This document shows, one piece after another, positions 26,676-35,888 of a DNA stretch of 64,000 nt. The notes beneath the pieces were generated by a model. The model was not told the origin of the DNA, made no database searches, and saw only the letters and a program-made list of their open reading frames with translations. Position 1 is the stretch's first letter. Every line of letters starts with the position of its first letter. Source of the DNA: Phycisphaeraceae bacterium. Its GTDB lineage: Bacteria; Planctomycetota; Phycisphaerae; Phycisphaerales; UBA1924. The DNA lies in contig JAHBXH010000001.1 in the NCBI GenBank assembly GCA_019636555.1, forward strand, positions 3,506,928-3,570,927, in the 5' to 3' direction. A program made the translations under genes and the position numbers.

Positions 26676-27509
26676 TCAAGAACGGTCGCGACTGTCCGCC
26701 CGATTCGGCGTGCACGCACGTCGATCCGCGGATTCGACAAGCCCCGCGTGGCGGCACGGAGCGGGCGTGATCTCCGCACGGTGATGCCGGATCCGGTCGC
26801 CGCCGAGCGCGATCTCTCTGTGCAGCACCTCGCGATAGTGTCTCAGCCGCACCTCCGGATCATTCAGCGTTTCGCCAAAGGTCCGATTCGGATCGTTGTA
26901 AATGAGATCCACGGGCAATTCGCGCACCCGCAGACCGTGTGCCGCGGCTCGCGCCCAAAGCTGCATCGGGAATGCATAGCCGTCTTCGGACAGCTCGAGT
27001 CGCGACATCGCCGAAACCCGGTGGGCCTTGAAGCCGCAGAACGAATCGGTCAAGGTCATTCCGAGACGCCGCGAAAGAAGCTTGTTGATTTCTTCGGTCA
27101 TCAGACGGTTGATGCGTCGGCGATCGCCGGGCGCCATCGCCAGCGCTTCGGGAGTTGATTCCCGCAGATATCGGCTGCCGCTCACGATGTCCGCGTCGTT
27201 CCGTTCGATCGCGTCGAAGAACTCGGGCAATCGCTCGGGCTCGTGCTGCTCGTCTGAGTCCATGGTGATGACCCAGTCGTACCGCTCGGAGGCCGCAAAC
27301 CGAAACGCATCGATGAGCGAACGACCGTACCCGCGGTTCACACAGTGCCGGATAACGTCCACCGGCAGCGACGCCAGCAGCGACGCCGAGTCGTCGGTTG
27401 AGCCGTCATCGACGACGAGAACGTTCCCCGCGTGCTCGAGCACGCGATCAAGCACGGCCCGTATATGCCTGGATTCGTTGTAGACCGGAATCGCGACCAG
27501 TGTCCGCAA
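26676..27509 (-). CDS. Family 2 glycosyltransferase (dolichol-phosphate-mannose-synthase-like)
   Basis: 277 aa, GT-A fold. Motifs: VAIPVYNESRHIRAVL at the N-terminus, VLVVDDGSTDDSASLL, NRGYGRSLIDAFRFA, and the metal/nucleotide site MDSDEQHEPERLPEF. The later SFCGFKAHRVSAM and YAFPMQLWARA segments match polyprenol-phosphate glycosyltransferases, but no membrane domain follows. It starts at TTG, supported by a strong GGAGGTG seven bases upstream and by the absence of any better start. Its last 40 residues are Arg/Ala-rich and possibly unstructured. It precedes rlmN by 40 bp and may be cotranscribed. Substrate unknown. Confidence 0.83.
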   Translation of the reverse strand: MRTLVAIPVYNESRHIRAVLDRVLEHAGNVLVVDDGSTDDSASLLASLPVDVIRHCVNRGYGRSLIDAFRFAASERYDWVITMDSDEQHEPERLPEFFDAIERNDADIVSGSRYLRESTPEALAMAPGDRRRINRLMTEEINKLLSRRLGMTLTDSFCGFKAHRVSAMSRLELSEDGYAFPMQLWARAAAHGLRVRELPVDLIYNDPNRTFGETLNDPEVRLRHYREVLHREIALGGDRIRHHRAEITPAPCRHAGLVESADRRACTPNRADSRDRS

Positions 27510-27667
27510 AATATCACCTCCCAGTCACTTCCAAGCCGCCACGCTTCCCAGCTCTGCCGCACCGGCCCGGATCGGCATCAACCATTCGATGATCACCTCG
27601 CCGCAACGGATACATGCGCCGGAATCGGGAGGTTCCTTTGTACGCCGGAACAGAGGCAGATAACTCC

Positions 27668-27705
27668 GCAAAAAGAAAAACCGGCCGCCCGTGCAGGGCG
27701 GCCGG
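27668..27705 (-). terminator. Strong rho-independent terminator of the porin gene
   Basis: A perfect 10-bp stem (27681-27690 with 27696-27705; CCGGCCGCCC / GGGCGGCCGG) has a 5-nt loop and, on the minus strand, is followed by TTTTTCTTTTTG. It lies 66 bp downstream of the porin stop codon. Confidence 0.92.
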
Positions 27706-27770
27706 TGAGACAACTCGTTCGGACCGCGCGAGAGTCTTCACCCTCGCGGCTTGATCAGAGCAGTATCAGC

Positions 27771-29216
27771 TCAGAAGAGGAGCTGGAACTGAGCCCGGAT
27801 CGCGACTTCGCCGGCCTTCGGGCCACCGAGGACGCCGGCGTTCGTGTCAGGAGCAGCAACGGTGCTGCCCGGAACGAACTGGCCCGTGCCCGCGTTACCC
27901 TGGAAGTTGATCGCCTGCAGGTTCTGGCTCTTGTTCAGACCGATGACGACATCGGCGCTGATCTTGGCCGTCTGCGATTCGGGGAAGAGGTAGTAGTTCA
28001 CGCCGAAGTCAATGAAGTTCCACGTGCGCGGGCTCACTGTGCCGCCGCCCTGGGCTGCGCCCAGCGAGTTGTTGGCGTAGAGGCCGTCGTAACGACCGAA
28101 GATTTCGATCTGCTGCGTGGCGAACCAGCCACCCTGGATCTGCCAGCCGTAGCTGTTCAGATTCGCGCCCGCGCCCGCGATGGTGTTGAGCGTGCGAGCA
28201 TGGCTGCCGATGAACGCGCCGTACAAGTTCCAGCCGTTGCCCTTCACCTGGCCGTCGATCGTCCAGAGGAGGTAGTTGGCCTGGTTCAGGTTGACCTGAG
28301 CGTCACCCGGGGTGCCGGTCTTGCCGCCCTGCTGCCAGTTGATCGCACCGCCGAGGAACGCGGCGAACTGGCTGTTCTGCCAGCTGCTGAACTGGTTCCA
28401 CTGGTTCCAGTCGCCGGCGAACTTGCCGTCGATGCGGAGCGTCACGGCGTAGTCCGACTCGTTGGGGTTGTTGTAGTCCGTGTTCGCCGAGCGCCAGCCG
28501 TCGCTGAACGCACCGAGGACGCGGAACGAGTCGGCGGTGTAGCCGACCTGGATGCCCTGGCTGCGCTGCTGACGGTACACGTTCGTCACGAACGAGCGAT
28601 CGATCGACTGCTGGTAGCCGTCACCGATGAGGTCTTCGGTGAGGATGGGCAGCTTGAACTGACCGAAGCGCACGTCCCAGTTGTTGTCGAACGCGTACTT
28701 GATGTAGGCGTCTTCGAGCTGGAAGTTGCCGTTGTTCGAGTTCTGGAGGTAGTCGCCCGCCGGATTCGGGTTATTGAATGTTGTGTTGCTCGAGGCCGAA
28801 GAGAAATTGCCTTGGATGTAGTACGTCAGTTCGGGCGAACCGGCCATACCGGCGAAGTAGATCTGCGTGCGGGGCAGGCTGAAGCCGATCGTGGCCTTGT
28901 CCTGACCGGTCACGCCGCCGCCCGAAGCCGGAGTCGGCGTCGGGAGGTTCGTGTCGGTGGTGTTGCCGCTGCGGAAGTCAGCGGTGTAGCGGAACTGGAT
29001 CAGTCCGCCGATCCGCATGCTGAAGTTGCCCGAACCATCGGTGATGGTCAGGCCCTGGCTCGCCTTGCCGGCGGCGAGGCTCGTGCGACCCGCGGCGTCC
29101 GCCGTGAGCTCGGCGTTGTACGCGCGGCTCGTGTCGGACGACTCTGCGCCCATCGCTGTGCCCGCAAGGCCCAGCGCCGCGCCAGCGATAAAGAACATCT
29201 TGCTCGTGTGACCCAT
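27771..29216 (-). CDS. Phosphate-selective-type (OprP/OprO-like) outer-membrane porin
   Basis: 481 aa with signal peptide MGHTSKMFFIAGAALGLAGT ending near AMGAES. After a low-complexity linker the barrel begins with GGLIQFRYTADFR and proceeds through alternating strands such as LTYYIQGNF, DAYIKYAFDNNWDVRFGQFK, and NFIDFGVNYYLFPES, ending in AIRAQFQLLF with the terminal Phe used for barrel assembly. The FGQFKLPILTEDL element is characteristic of the phosphate-selective porin O/P family. The gene is preceded by AAGGAG and a long leader and lies divergent from a PhoB/PhoR-type pair, consistent with control by phosphate; that regulation is inferred. It ends in a strong terminator. Confidence 0.85.
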   Translation of the reverse strand: MGHTSKMFFIAGAALGLAGTAMGAESSDTSRAYNAELTADAAGRTSLAAGKASQGLTITDGSGNFSMRIGGLIQFRYTADFRSGNTTDTNLPTPTPASGGGVTGQDKATIGFSLPRTQIYFAGMAGSPELTYYIQGNFSSASSNTTFNNPNPAGDYLQNSNNGNFQLEDAYIKYAFDNNWDVRFGQFKLPILTEDLIGDGYQQSIDRSFVTNVYRQQRSQGIQVGYTADSFRVLGAFSDGWRSANTDYNNPNESDYAVTLRIDGKFAGDWNQWNQFSSWQNSQFAAFLGGAINWQQGGKTGTPGDAQVNLNQANYLLWTIDGQVKGNGWNLYGAFIGSHARTLNTIAGAGANLNSYGWQIQGGWFATQQIEIFGRYDGLYANNSLGAAQGGGTVSPRTWNFIDFGVNYYLFPESQTAKISADVVIGLNKSQNLQAINFQGNAGTGQFVPGSTVAAPDTNAGVLGGPKAGEVAIRAQFQLLF

Positions 29217-29721
29217 CTCGTAAGACTCCTTGTTCCCGGACGAGCCGTCTCAAAGCTCGCCCATCTTTCAAGTCCGAACGAAAGAGAGGCCCCAAGGCCA
29301 GTCTTCCGGACCACGCAATCCTGAGTCGCGGAACGACCACAACTCTTCCGATCGTCGAATCGCCTCCAGGCTTCGAGCCGCTCCGCGGCTCTCTTCGACG
29401 ATCAGTCCCCACCTCCAACGCACTTCGAATCGTGGGACATACTCCCGGAATCCGAGCCGGGTGGGACTTGAACAGTACCACCCGTATATTAGCAAGTCCA
29501 AACTCTCTTCGACTTTTTCGGTCGTATGCCCCCCCTGACCAATTGTTTTCGCACCTCCGTTTTTGACTTCTGCTCAATCTTGATGCCAAACAAAATCCTT
29601 TAATCGGCAGGATCGGCATTCTTCGCGCAGTCTCAATACTCCTTTCCAGCCATCTCGGTCCCTCCTGCGTTACGCTGCTCCGGCCTTTATTCCGCGTTCG
29701 CAAATTGTTGGGATCACCGAA
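29217..29721. other. 505-bp divergent regulatory region between the porin and phoB-type genes
   Basis: No credible gene. It contains a hairpin with a 7-bp stem (GAGCCGC 29375-29381 with GCGGCTC 29385-29391, loop TCC) in the porin-leader direction, a second possible stem GGGTGG/CCACCC (29459-29464 with 29478-29483), and an AT-richer stretch at about 29500-29620 that stands out against the GC-rich surroundings and is a likely promoter zone. I could not recognise a convincing Pho box by eye. The length suggests the porin mRNA has a long, structured 5' leader. Confidence 0.5.
29486..29494 (-). promoter_or_regulatory. Candidate extended -10 element for the porin gene
   Basis: On the minus strand TGCTAATAT resembles an extended -10 (TGN-TATAAT) and lies at the edge of the AT-rich stretch, followed directly by the GGGTGG/CCACCC stem. 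No good -35 at the right spacing. It would imply a leader of about 265 nt before the porin start. Low confidence. Confidence 0.22.
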
Positions 29722-30453
29722 ATGTCCGATCGACCACACATTCTGATCGTTGAAGACGAACGCGATCTCAGCGATTTGCTGGTGTACAACCTCAAGCGGG
29801 CCGGTTATTCGACCGCGACCGCGGCAGCGGGAAGGTCGGCGCTCGATGCCGTCAGCAAGCACGCACCGGATCTCATCCTCTTAGATGTCATGATTCCGGA
29901 ATTGCCCGGGACCGAAGTCGCAGCGCGCCTTCGCGCCGAGCCAGCTTCGGCCTCCATCCCCATCATCATGCTCACCGCAAAGGGGGAAGAAACCGACCAG
30001 GTCGTCGGCCTCAAGCTCGGCGCCGACGACTACGTCACCAAGCCTTTCTCAATGAAAGTACTCCTCGCCCGAATCGAGGCGTTGCTCCGGCGCAGCGGCA
30101 GACTCTCGGGCGAACGCGGGATCATGAGGCTCGGTCCCATCGAGATCAACACCGATACACACCAAGCCGCCCTGCACGATCTCCCGATCAAACTCACGCT
30201 CACGGAATTCCGGATTCTGGCCTCGTTGGTCCAGGCGAGTGGACGCGTCCTCTCGCGCAACGCGCTCATGACACGCGCGATGGGGCCGGGAGTGACCGTC
30301 ACTGAACGCACGATCGACGTGCACGTGACCAGCATCCGAAAGAAACTCGGTGATTCCGCGCACATCGTCAAGACCGTGCGGGGAGTCGGGTATCGCTGCT
30401 CTCTCGCGGTCGAAGATGATGCGCCATCCGATCTGGATGCCGCGGCTTCCTGA
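29722..30453 (+). CDS. PhoB/OmpR-family response regulator
   Basis: 243 aa. Receiver domain about residues 5-120 with phosphoacceptor Asp55 in ILLDVMIPELPG, the acidic pair in VEDERD, the conserved Thr in MLTAKG and Lys in VTKPFS. C-terminal winged-helix DNA-binding domain about 130-230 (LTLTEFRILASLVQASGRVLS and TIDVHVTSIRKKLG, ending VRGVGYRC). The receiver closely resembles PhoB. It lies 36 bp upstream of the histidine kinase gene and divergent from the porin, suggesting control of that promoter; direct target binding is inference. Confidence 0.88.
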   Translation: MSDRPHILIVEDERDLSDLLVYNLKRAGYSTATAAAGRSALDAVSKHAPDLILLDVMIPELPGTEVAARLRAEPASASIPIIMLTAKGEETDQVVGLKLGADDYVTKPFSMKVLLARIEALLRRSGRLSGERGIMRLGPIEINTDTHQAALHDLPIKLTLTEFRILASLVQASGRVLSRNALMTRAMGPGVTVTERTIDVHVTSIRKKLGDSAHIVKTVRGVGYRCSLAVEDDAPSDLDAAAS

Positions 30454-30488
30454 CCCGGACGCTCTCCTTCTTCTTTCTACGATTCAAG

Positions 30489-31856
30489 ATGCCACCGCGC
30501 CGCCCAAGCCCGGGCTCACTTCGAGATGTCGCCATCCTGTGCGCGGGCGCCGCGGCAACCGGCATCACGGCGTACTCCGGTTTTTCGAGTACCCTCTCGC
30601 TCACACTCGGAATCGCGACGGTCGCCTGGACGACCCGGGCGATTCTGGCACGAAGATCTGAAACGGATTGGGCCGGCCCGCCTGCGACGCTTCCTGTGCG
30701 GCGCGGCCGAGGAATCAGTCCGCCATCCGGCGCGAACCCGCCGCGCGACTCCGCCGCCCAAGCGGGCGCCGACCTGCACGCTGCCGCAAACGCCAGTGAC
30801 GATCTGCTGCTGCTCGTTTCCGCAGATGCAACGGTGCTTTCCGCGAATACCGCCGCGAGCGAATTCTTCGGCACGGGAGGAGTCGGCCTCATCGGGCGCT
30901 CGATCGAAGACTTGCTCCCGCAGACCGAGATCATCGAACTCTTCGAGTCGGCCCGCACCGAGCAGCGTCGCGAGACAGAAATTGCCATAACCGGTCGTGA
31001 TGCCCGGCGCGTGTTTCGCGTAATTGGGGCGCCGCTGGCTCAGGAGCCGCGGGACCGGCCCCGATCGATTCTGCTTTCGTTCCGGGATATCACAGAATTC
31101 CAATCGGCGCTCCGGCTCGGCGGGGAATTTGTCGCGAGCGTGAGCCACGAACTCCGCACGCCTCTGGCATCGATCAAAGCAGCGCTCGAGACACTGGAGC
31201 AGTCGGTCCACGACGATCCGGAAATGACGGACAAGCTCCTCGCGATGATCGACACCAACGTCAACCGATTGGAAGCACTGACGGCGGATGTGCTGCGTCT
31301 CTCGCAGCTCGAGTCTTCGGGACAAGCGCCAGAGTTTGCGGAAGTCGAAGTGCGGCCGGCCGTGGATTCGATCGGCGTACTTCTCGACCCGCTGCTGAAC
31401 GAGCGCCGCCTCAGTCTGGAACTCGACCTCGCTCCGGAGCTCGCCTGCATCCGCACCGACCCGCGGCTGTTCGAGCTGATTCTCAAGAATCTGCTCGAGA
31501 ACGCCGGCAAGTTTGCGTTTGAGAGCACCAGGATCCGAATTGTTGCGCGCACGGGAGATACGCCCGATTCAACCGAATGGCGCATCATCGACCGCGGAGT
31601 CGGCATTCCAATTCATCATCAGGCACGAGTCTTCGATCGTTTCTATCAAGTCGATGCCGCGCGAACGGGCACGTCCAAGCGTCGAGGAACCGGGCTGGGT
31701 CTGGCGATCGTGCAGAACGCCGTGCGTGCGCTCGGCGGCTCCATCCGCGTCGAATCGGTCTGGCAGCAGGGCACCACCATGATCGTTGAATTGCCGAACA
31801 GCCGGGTGCTTAGTTCCCCCAGCCCCCCCAACTCGAAGGAAGCGGTTTCGTCGTGA
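30489..31856 (+). CDS. PhoR-like sensor histidine kinase with PAS domain
   Basis: 455 aa: two N-terminal hydrophobic segments (about residues 13-55), a linker, a PAS domain (about 100-205; LLLVSADATVLSANTAASEF), the HisKA dimerisation domain with phosphorylated His220 in SVSHELRTPLASIKA, and the ATPase domain with N-box LILKNLLENAGKFAF, G1 IDRGVGIP, F-box DRFYQVDAAR and G2 RGTGLGLAIVQNA. This arrangement matches PhoR-type kinases with little periplasmic sensor, which usually read transporter state. It presumably phosphorylates the response regulator encoded just upstream. No pst/phoU genes are nearby. Its end overlaps the convergent lipoprotein gene by 47 bp. Confidence 0.88.
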   Translation: MPPRRPSPGSLRDVAILCAGAAATGITAYSGFSSTLSLTLGIATVAWTTRAILARRSETDWAGPPATLPVRRGRGISPPSGANPPRDSAAQAGADLHAAANASDDLLLLVSADATVLSANTAASEFFGTGGVGLIGRSIEDLLPQTEIIELFESARTEQRRETEIAITGRDARRVFRVIGAPLAQEPRDRPRSILLSFRDITEFQSALRLGGEFVASVSHELRTPLASIKAALETLEQSVHDDPEMTDKLLAMIDTNVNRLEALTADVLRLSQLESSGQAPEFAEVEVRPAVDSIGVLLDPLLNERRLSLELDLAPELACIRTDPRLFELILKNLLENAGKFAFESTRIRIVARTGDTPDSTEWRIIDRGVGIPIHHQARVFDRFYQVDAARTGTSKRRGTGLGLAIVQNAVRALGGSIRVESVWQQGTTMIVELPNSRVLSSPSPPNSKEAVSS

Positions 31857-32304
31857 ACGGCCCGACGAGATCCCCCAGCCTGAATCGGATGTCATCGATC
31901 AATTCGCGCTCACGACGCGAATCGCCGAATCTTCCCACTTTGACCTCCAGTGTCATCGCGATCGGGCCTTCCTGACTCAGGCGAATCGAAGGATCCGGTG
32001 GGCTACTGCGCGTGACGGTGATGGTGACCGGCTCGCTCGAAACGGTCAGAAGATCGAATTCGAGCGTCGTCGGATTTGGTTGCGACTCGGTCAAGACTGT
32101 CATTTCTCTGTGCTGCGATGCCGCCAGCACGGAGGCGTTGACATCATCCCAGTCTCCTGTCGCGACCGAAGTTGTTCCTGAAATTGTGAAGAAGCCCTTG
32201 CTGCCGCCGGATGTCGAACAACCAACCAGGCACGCCCCCTGAAAAGCAGAAAATAGTCCGATAACGAAAAAAGAACTTGCGGCGATTGGACTGATACGCG
32301 GCAC
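31810..32304 (-). CDS. Hypothetical lipoprotein
   Basis: 164 aa; signal sequence MPRISPIAASSFFVIGLFSA with a lipobox-like VGCS. The mature part contains short beta-rich runs (REMTVLTESQPNPTTLEFDL and PVTITVTRSSPPDPSIRLSQ) and no recognised domain; the last 15 residues are Pro/Gly/Trp-rich. The 47-bp overlap with the kinase gene at the 3' end, and a gap-free frame with a plausible lipoprotein signal, support coding. Function unknown. Confidence 0.6.
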   Translation of the reverse strand: MPRISPIAASSFFVIGLFSAFQGACLVGCSTSGGSKGFFTISGTTSVATGDWDDVNASVLAASQHREMTVLTESQPNPTTLEFDLLTVSSEPVTITVTRSSPPDPSIRLSQEGPIAMTLEVKVGRFGDSRRERELIDDIRFRLGDLVGPFTTKPLPSSWGGWGN

Positions 32305-32445
32305 GACTTGCTCCGATGCTGATGGTGTGATGAACCCGGATTCACCGGGAAGGGCCTTCCACGCCCCTTAGACTTTATCAAGCAGCCTACCACCGTCCGG
32401 GTCTTCTCGATCGGATGCACCCCGTTTTCCCGATCCCTCGACGGG

Positions 32446-33516
32446 TTGCCATCGGAATGGATCGCCTTGCCGCAGTCCGACCGCATTGAAATCGCAGTTC
32501 GCGTACCCACCGGCGCTCGACGCGTCAGCGTGGTGGGATCGTCGGAACGGAACCTCAAGATGCTCCGAGAAGCGCTCGGAGTAAGCATCACGTCGCGCGA
32601 CTCGACGGTGTACGTTCGAGGAGATCGATCACCTGTTTCGATCGCCCGCCGCGTGCTGGAAAAGCTCGGGGAAATGAACGGCGAGAGTTCCGCCCTCAGC
32701 CGCCAGGAAGTTCTCAACCTGATTTCGGATGAAACGGTCGCAGAGGACCGCCGGGCCAAGTCCGGCTCGAACGGCACGCTCGACGACCCGACAGTCGCGG
32801 GACCCTCGCTCGAAGAGTGGGACGGACGGCTGGCCGTGTTCTCGGCGGGCCGACCCGTCAGACCAAAGACCTCCAACCAGCAGGCTTACGTCGAGGCAAT
32901 CCGCGATCACGATCTGGTGTTCTGCGTGGGGCCGGCGGGAACGGGCAAGACATACCTGGCTGTGGCCGCCGCGGTCCATCTGCTCAAGACAGATCGCTGC
33001 CGCAAATTGATTCTGGTGCGCCCCGCCGTCGAGGCCGGCGAAAAACTCGGCTATTTGCCGGGGGATCTTCAGGCGAAGGTCAATCCCTACCTGCGTCCGC
33101 TGCTCGACGCGCTTCACGACATGATGGACTTCGGCACGATCCAGCGATTCATGGCGAGCGATGTCATCGAAGTCGTTCCCCTGGCATACATGCGCGGACG
33201 CACGCTGAACAACGCCGTGATCATTCTGGACGAGGCGCAGAACACGACCAAGGGACAAATGAAGATGTTCCTGACCCGGCTCGGCCATGGAAGCAAGATG
33301 ATCGTGACCGGGGACACGACGCAGATCGACCTGCCCGATCCGCGCGAGAGCGGCCTGATCGATGCCGCACGGCGACTGTCGCGAACGCCGGGAATCGGGT
33401 TTTCGCAACTCACGAAGCTGGACGTCGTGCGCCATCCGATCGTTCAAAGGATCATCGAGGCGTACGGCGACGACGCCGCGGGTTCCGCGGCGCACCTGAA
33501 CGGAGAGAAAGCCTGA
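32446..33516 (+). CDS. phoH: PhoH-family (YbeZ) P-loop ATPase
   Basis: 356 aa. The N-terminal third resembles the RNA-binding part of YbeZ/PhoH proteins (VPTGARRVSVVGSSERNL), followed by the ATPase core with Walker A GPAGTGKTYLAVAAAVHLLK, RPAVEAGEKLGYLPGDLQ, Walker B VIILDEAQNTTKGQMKMFLT and GDTTQIDLP. YbeZ partners with the endoribonuclease YbeY in 16S rRNA maturation and quality control in bacteria where it has been studied. The start is uncertain: TTG 32446 gives full length but no ribosome-binding site is visible. Its TGA overlaps the ATG of the next gene (TGATG), so the two are coupled; ybeY does not follow. Confidence 0.9.
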   Translation: MPSEWIALPQSDRIEIAVRVPTGARRVSVVGSSERNLKMLREALGVSITSRDSTVYVRGDRSPVSIARRVLEKLGEMNGESSALSRQEVLNLISDETVAEDRRAKSGSNGTLDDPTVAGPSLEEWDGRLAVFSAGRPVRPKTSNQQAYVEAIRDHDLVFCVGPAGTGKTYLAVAAAVHLLKTDRCRKLILVRPAVEAGEKLGYLPGDLQAKVNPYLRPLLDALHDMMDFGTIQRFMASDVIEVVPLAYMRGRTLNNAVIILDEAQNTTKGQMKMFLTRLGHGSKMIVTGDTTQIDLPDPRESGLIDAARRLSRTPGIGFSQLTKLDVVRHPIVQRIIEAYGDDAAGSAAHLNGEKA

Positions 33517-35867
33517 TGCCGCAGGATTCGGGAAAGCCGTCTTCCCGCGCCGAATTGATCCGGCAGCGCCACCGCGCCTCGTCGCGGCTGCTGGATTCCA
33601 TCGGATCCGCGCTGTCTCCGCTGTTTGCGACGCCCCGCATCACCAACGCGATCCTCGTCGCGCTGTGCTTCGTGCTCGTTGCGACGGCGCTCGCGGTCTG
33701 GGCGCGCCGGCAGCCGATGGTCGCGGTCAACAGGGTGATGAACGACACGCGTCTCGTCCGCGTGCCGCTCGCGATCGAGGACCTCGAAGCGACCAAGACC
33801 GCGCGCGAAGCGGCGCGCCAGCGCACACCACGCATATTTGCGGCAGACATGGCGGCGCTGCAGGAACTCAAGAGCTCGCTGGAAAATCTGCCTCGCACGC
33901 TCGCGCGGGTGCAATCGCTCGATCAGGTCGAACCCGGGATCCGAGAGCAGTTCGCATTGACCGCGGATTCGCTCGCCGCGGTGAAGAGCGAGGCGGTCAA
34001 CGGCGAGCCATCCGCCCAGTGGGTCGCGATGGTCGGCGAGCTGATGAAGGGTCTTCGCGGCATGCCCATTCTGGATGCGGGCACCTGGCAGCGCGCAACC
34101 CAGGAAGGGCTGCACACGCAGATCACGCTGACGTTTGAGGAGCCCACCTCGAAGAAAACGGCGATTGTCGAAGGCGTATCCCGACGCGAAGTCATGAACC
34201 TGGGCGACCCCGTTCACCTTCGCCAGACCGTCAACTCACTCGCGCGGGAAGCCGGTTTTTCCGCCGCCGTGCGCCCGGTCATCGTCGAGCGCATCGCCCA
34301 GCTGACAAAGCCGACCTTCCGCCTCGACGGCAACGCGACGGCGCTCGCGCAGGACGCCGCGGCGAACGCGGTCAAGCCGGTTATCGCAGAAAGCCCGGTC
34401 GGCCAGGTGATCTTCCGGCGGGGCGACACGCTCAAGGAGTCGGAACTCAGCCTGTTCCAAGCCGAGATGGTCGCGTTCGAGCGCGACGCCGAGAAATGGC
34501 GGGTCTGGCTGCGCGACGGCGCCATCGCCACCATCGTCACGGCGATCACGCTCGCGATGATCGCGTACACCGCGCTCTTTGCTCAGCGCATCCGCAGGAG
34601 CAGCGGCCGGATCATCGGTGTGTGCGCGCTGCTCGCATCCGCGCTCGCGATCGCCGTCATCGGCACGGCCCTCAAGCCCGAACTCGCCCCGACGCTTTCG
34701 GTTCTGCCGACGCTCATGGTGGCGATCGTGCTCTGTATCGCCTACGACCAGCGCGTCGCGCTCGCGTTCGGCGTGCTGCAGGGGCTGCTCGTTTGCCTCG
34801 CCCTCAACCAGAGCGCGGGCTCCTACGCCGTGATCCTGCTCGGCGTCTGCTGCGCCGTCTTCATGCTGAAGGACCTGCGCGATCGCGCCACCGTCATCCG
34901 CATGTCGCTCGTCACGGGGCTGGCCGTCGGCCTCGCGACCGCGCTGGTCGGGTTCATCGAGCGTCCGCTCGGCACCGCGGCGATCTGGCAGGTCACCTGG
35001 GACTCGATCACGGCCGGCATGGCCACGGTCGCGCTCGGTGGCTCGCTCCTCTTCTTCCTTCCGACAATCGAGCGCCTGTTCGATATCACGACAGGCATGA
35101 CCCTCATCGAACTCCGCGACCCCAAGCAGCCCCTGCTGCGCGATATGCAGATGCGCGCCCCCGGCACCTACAACCACAGCCTCGCGGTCGCCAACATCGC
35201 CGAATCCGCCGCCGACGCGATCGGCGCCAACGGGCTCCTCGCCTATGTCGGCGCTCTCTACCACGACATCGGGAAGATGAACAAGCCCGAGTACTTCGTC
35301 GAGAATCAGGGAGGCGGACCCAACAAGCACGACAAGCTCACCCCGGCGATGAGCCTGCTCGTCGTCGTCGGTCACGTGAAAGACGGCATGGAAATGGCGC
35401 GCGCCTTCGGCATCCCCCGCTCCATCCAGCATTTCATCGAGAGCCATCACGGAACCACACTCGTCGAATTCTTCTATCACCGCGCCCGCAAGCGCGCGCT
35501 CGAACAGGCCAATCGCGAAGGGCTCGATGAACAGGACGTGCACGTCCCCGACGAGATCGAATACCGTTACCCGGGCCCCAAACCTCAGACGCGCGAGGCC
35601 GCGATCCTCATGATCTGCGACGCCGTCGAGAGCGCCGCACGCGCCCTCTCCGATCCCACCCCCGCCCGCCTCGAAGCACTCGTCCAGACCATCGTCAACA
35701 AGCGTCTGCTCGACGGACAGTTCGAAGATTGCGAGATCACACTCCGCGATCTCTCGCGCATCGCCGAGAGCGTCGCGCGCACCCTGTCCGGGATCCATCA
35801 CACCCGGATCGATTACCCCGAGCCCGCGGCGGTCGAACCCAAGACCGGCACCGCCAAAGCAGTCTGA
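33516..35867 (+). CDS. PgpH-type 7TMR-HD hydrolase (c-di-AMP phosphodiesterase family)
   Basis: 783 aa. An N-terminal transmembrane helix, an extracytoplasmic 7TMR-HDED domain (about residues 60-320), a seven-helix membrane region (about 325-525) and a cytosolic HD domain whose metal site is YHDIGKMNKPEYFVENQ (His-Asp at about 583-584) with later HHGTTLVEFF. In Gram-positive species PgpH hydrolyses the second messenger c-di-AMP to pApA; this product keeps the family's HD residues, so the same reaction is a reasonable prediction. The gene is translationally coupled to phoH, the order found in the classic phoH-pgpH-ybeY cluster. ATG 33516 has GGAGAG upstream. Confidence 0.87.
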   Translation: MPQDSGKPSSRAELIRQRHRASSRLLDSIGSALSPLFATPRITNAILVALCFVLVATALAVWARRQPMVAVNRVMNDTRLVRVPLAIEDLEATKTAREAARQRTPRIFAADMAALQELKSSLENLPRTLARVQSLDQVEPGIREQFALTADSLAAVKSEAVNGEPSAQWVAMVGELMKGLRGMPILDAGTWQRATQEGLHTQITLTFEEPTSKKTAIVEGVSRREVMNLGDPVHLRQTVNSLAREAGFSAAVRPVIVERIAQLTKPTFRLDGNATALAQDAAANAVKPVIAESPVGQVIFRRGDTLKESELSLFQAEMVAFERDAEKWRVWLRDGAIATIVTAITLAMIAYTALFAQRIRRSSGRIIGVCALLASALAIAVIGTALKPELAPTLSVLPTLMVAIVLCIAYDQRVALAFGVLQGLLVCLALNQSAGSYAVILLGVCCAVFMLKDLRDRATVIRMSLVTGLAVGLATALVGFIERPLGTAAIWQVTWDSITAGMATVALGGSLLFFLPTIERLFDITTGMTLIELRDPKQPLLRDMQMRAPGTYNHSLAVANIAESAADAIGANGLLAYVGALYHDIGKMNKPEYFVENQGGGPNKHDKLTPAMSLLVVVGHVKDGMEMARAFGIPRSIQHFIESHHGTTLVEFFYHRARKRALEQANREGLDEQDVHVPDEIEYRYPGPKPQTREAAILMICDAVESAARALSDPTPARLEALVQTIVNKRLLDGQFEDCEITLRDLSRIAESVARTLSGIHHTRIDYPEPAAVEPKTGTAKAV

Positions 35868-35888
35868 TCACGCGCGTTCATCGCGTTC

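Noticed and set aside
27432..29324. A 630-codon plus-strand open frame covering the porin gene.
   Set aside because: Antisense shadow: the porin has signal peptide, barrel ending, ribosome-binding site and terminator, and the shadow product is low complexity.
34236..35801. A 521-codon minus-strand frame across the HD hydrolase gene.
   Set aside because: Antisense to a well-conserved HD-domain gene; no motif.
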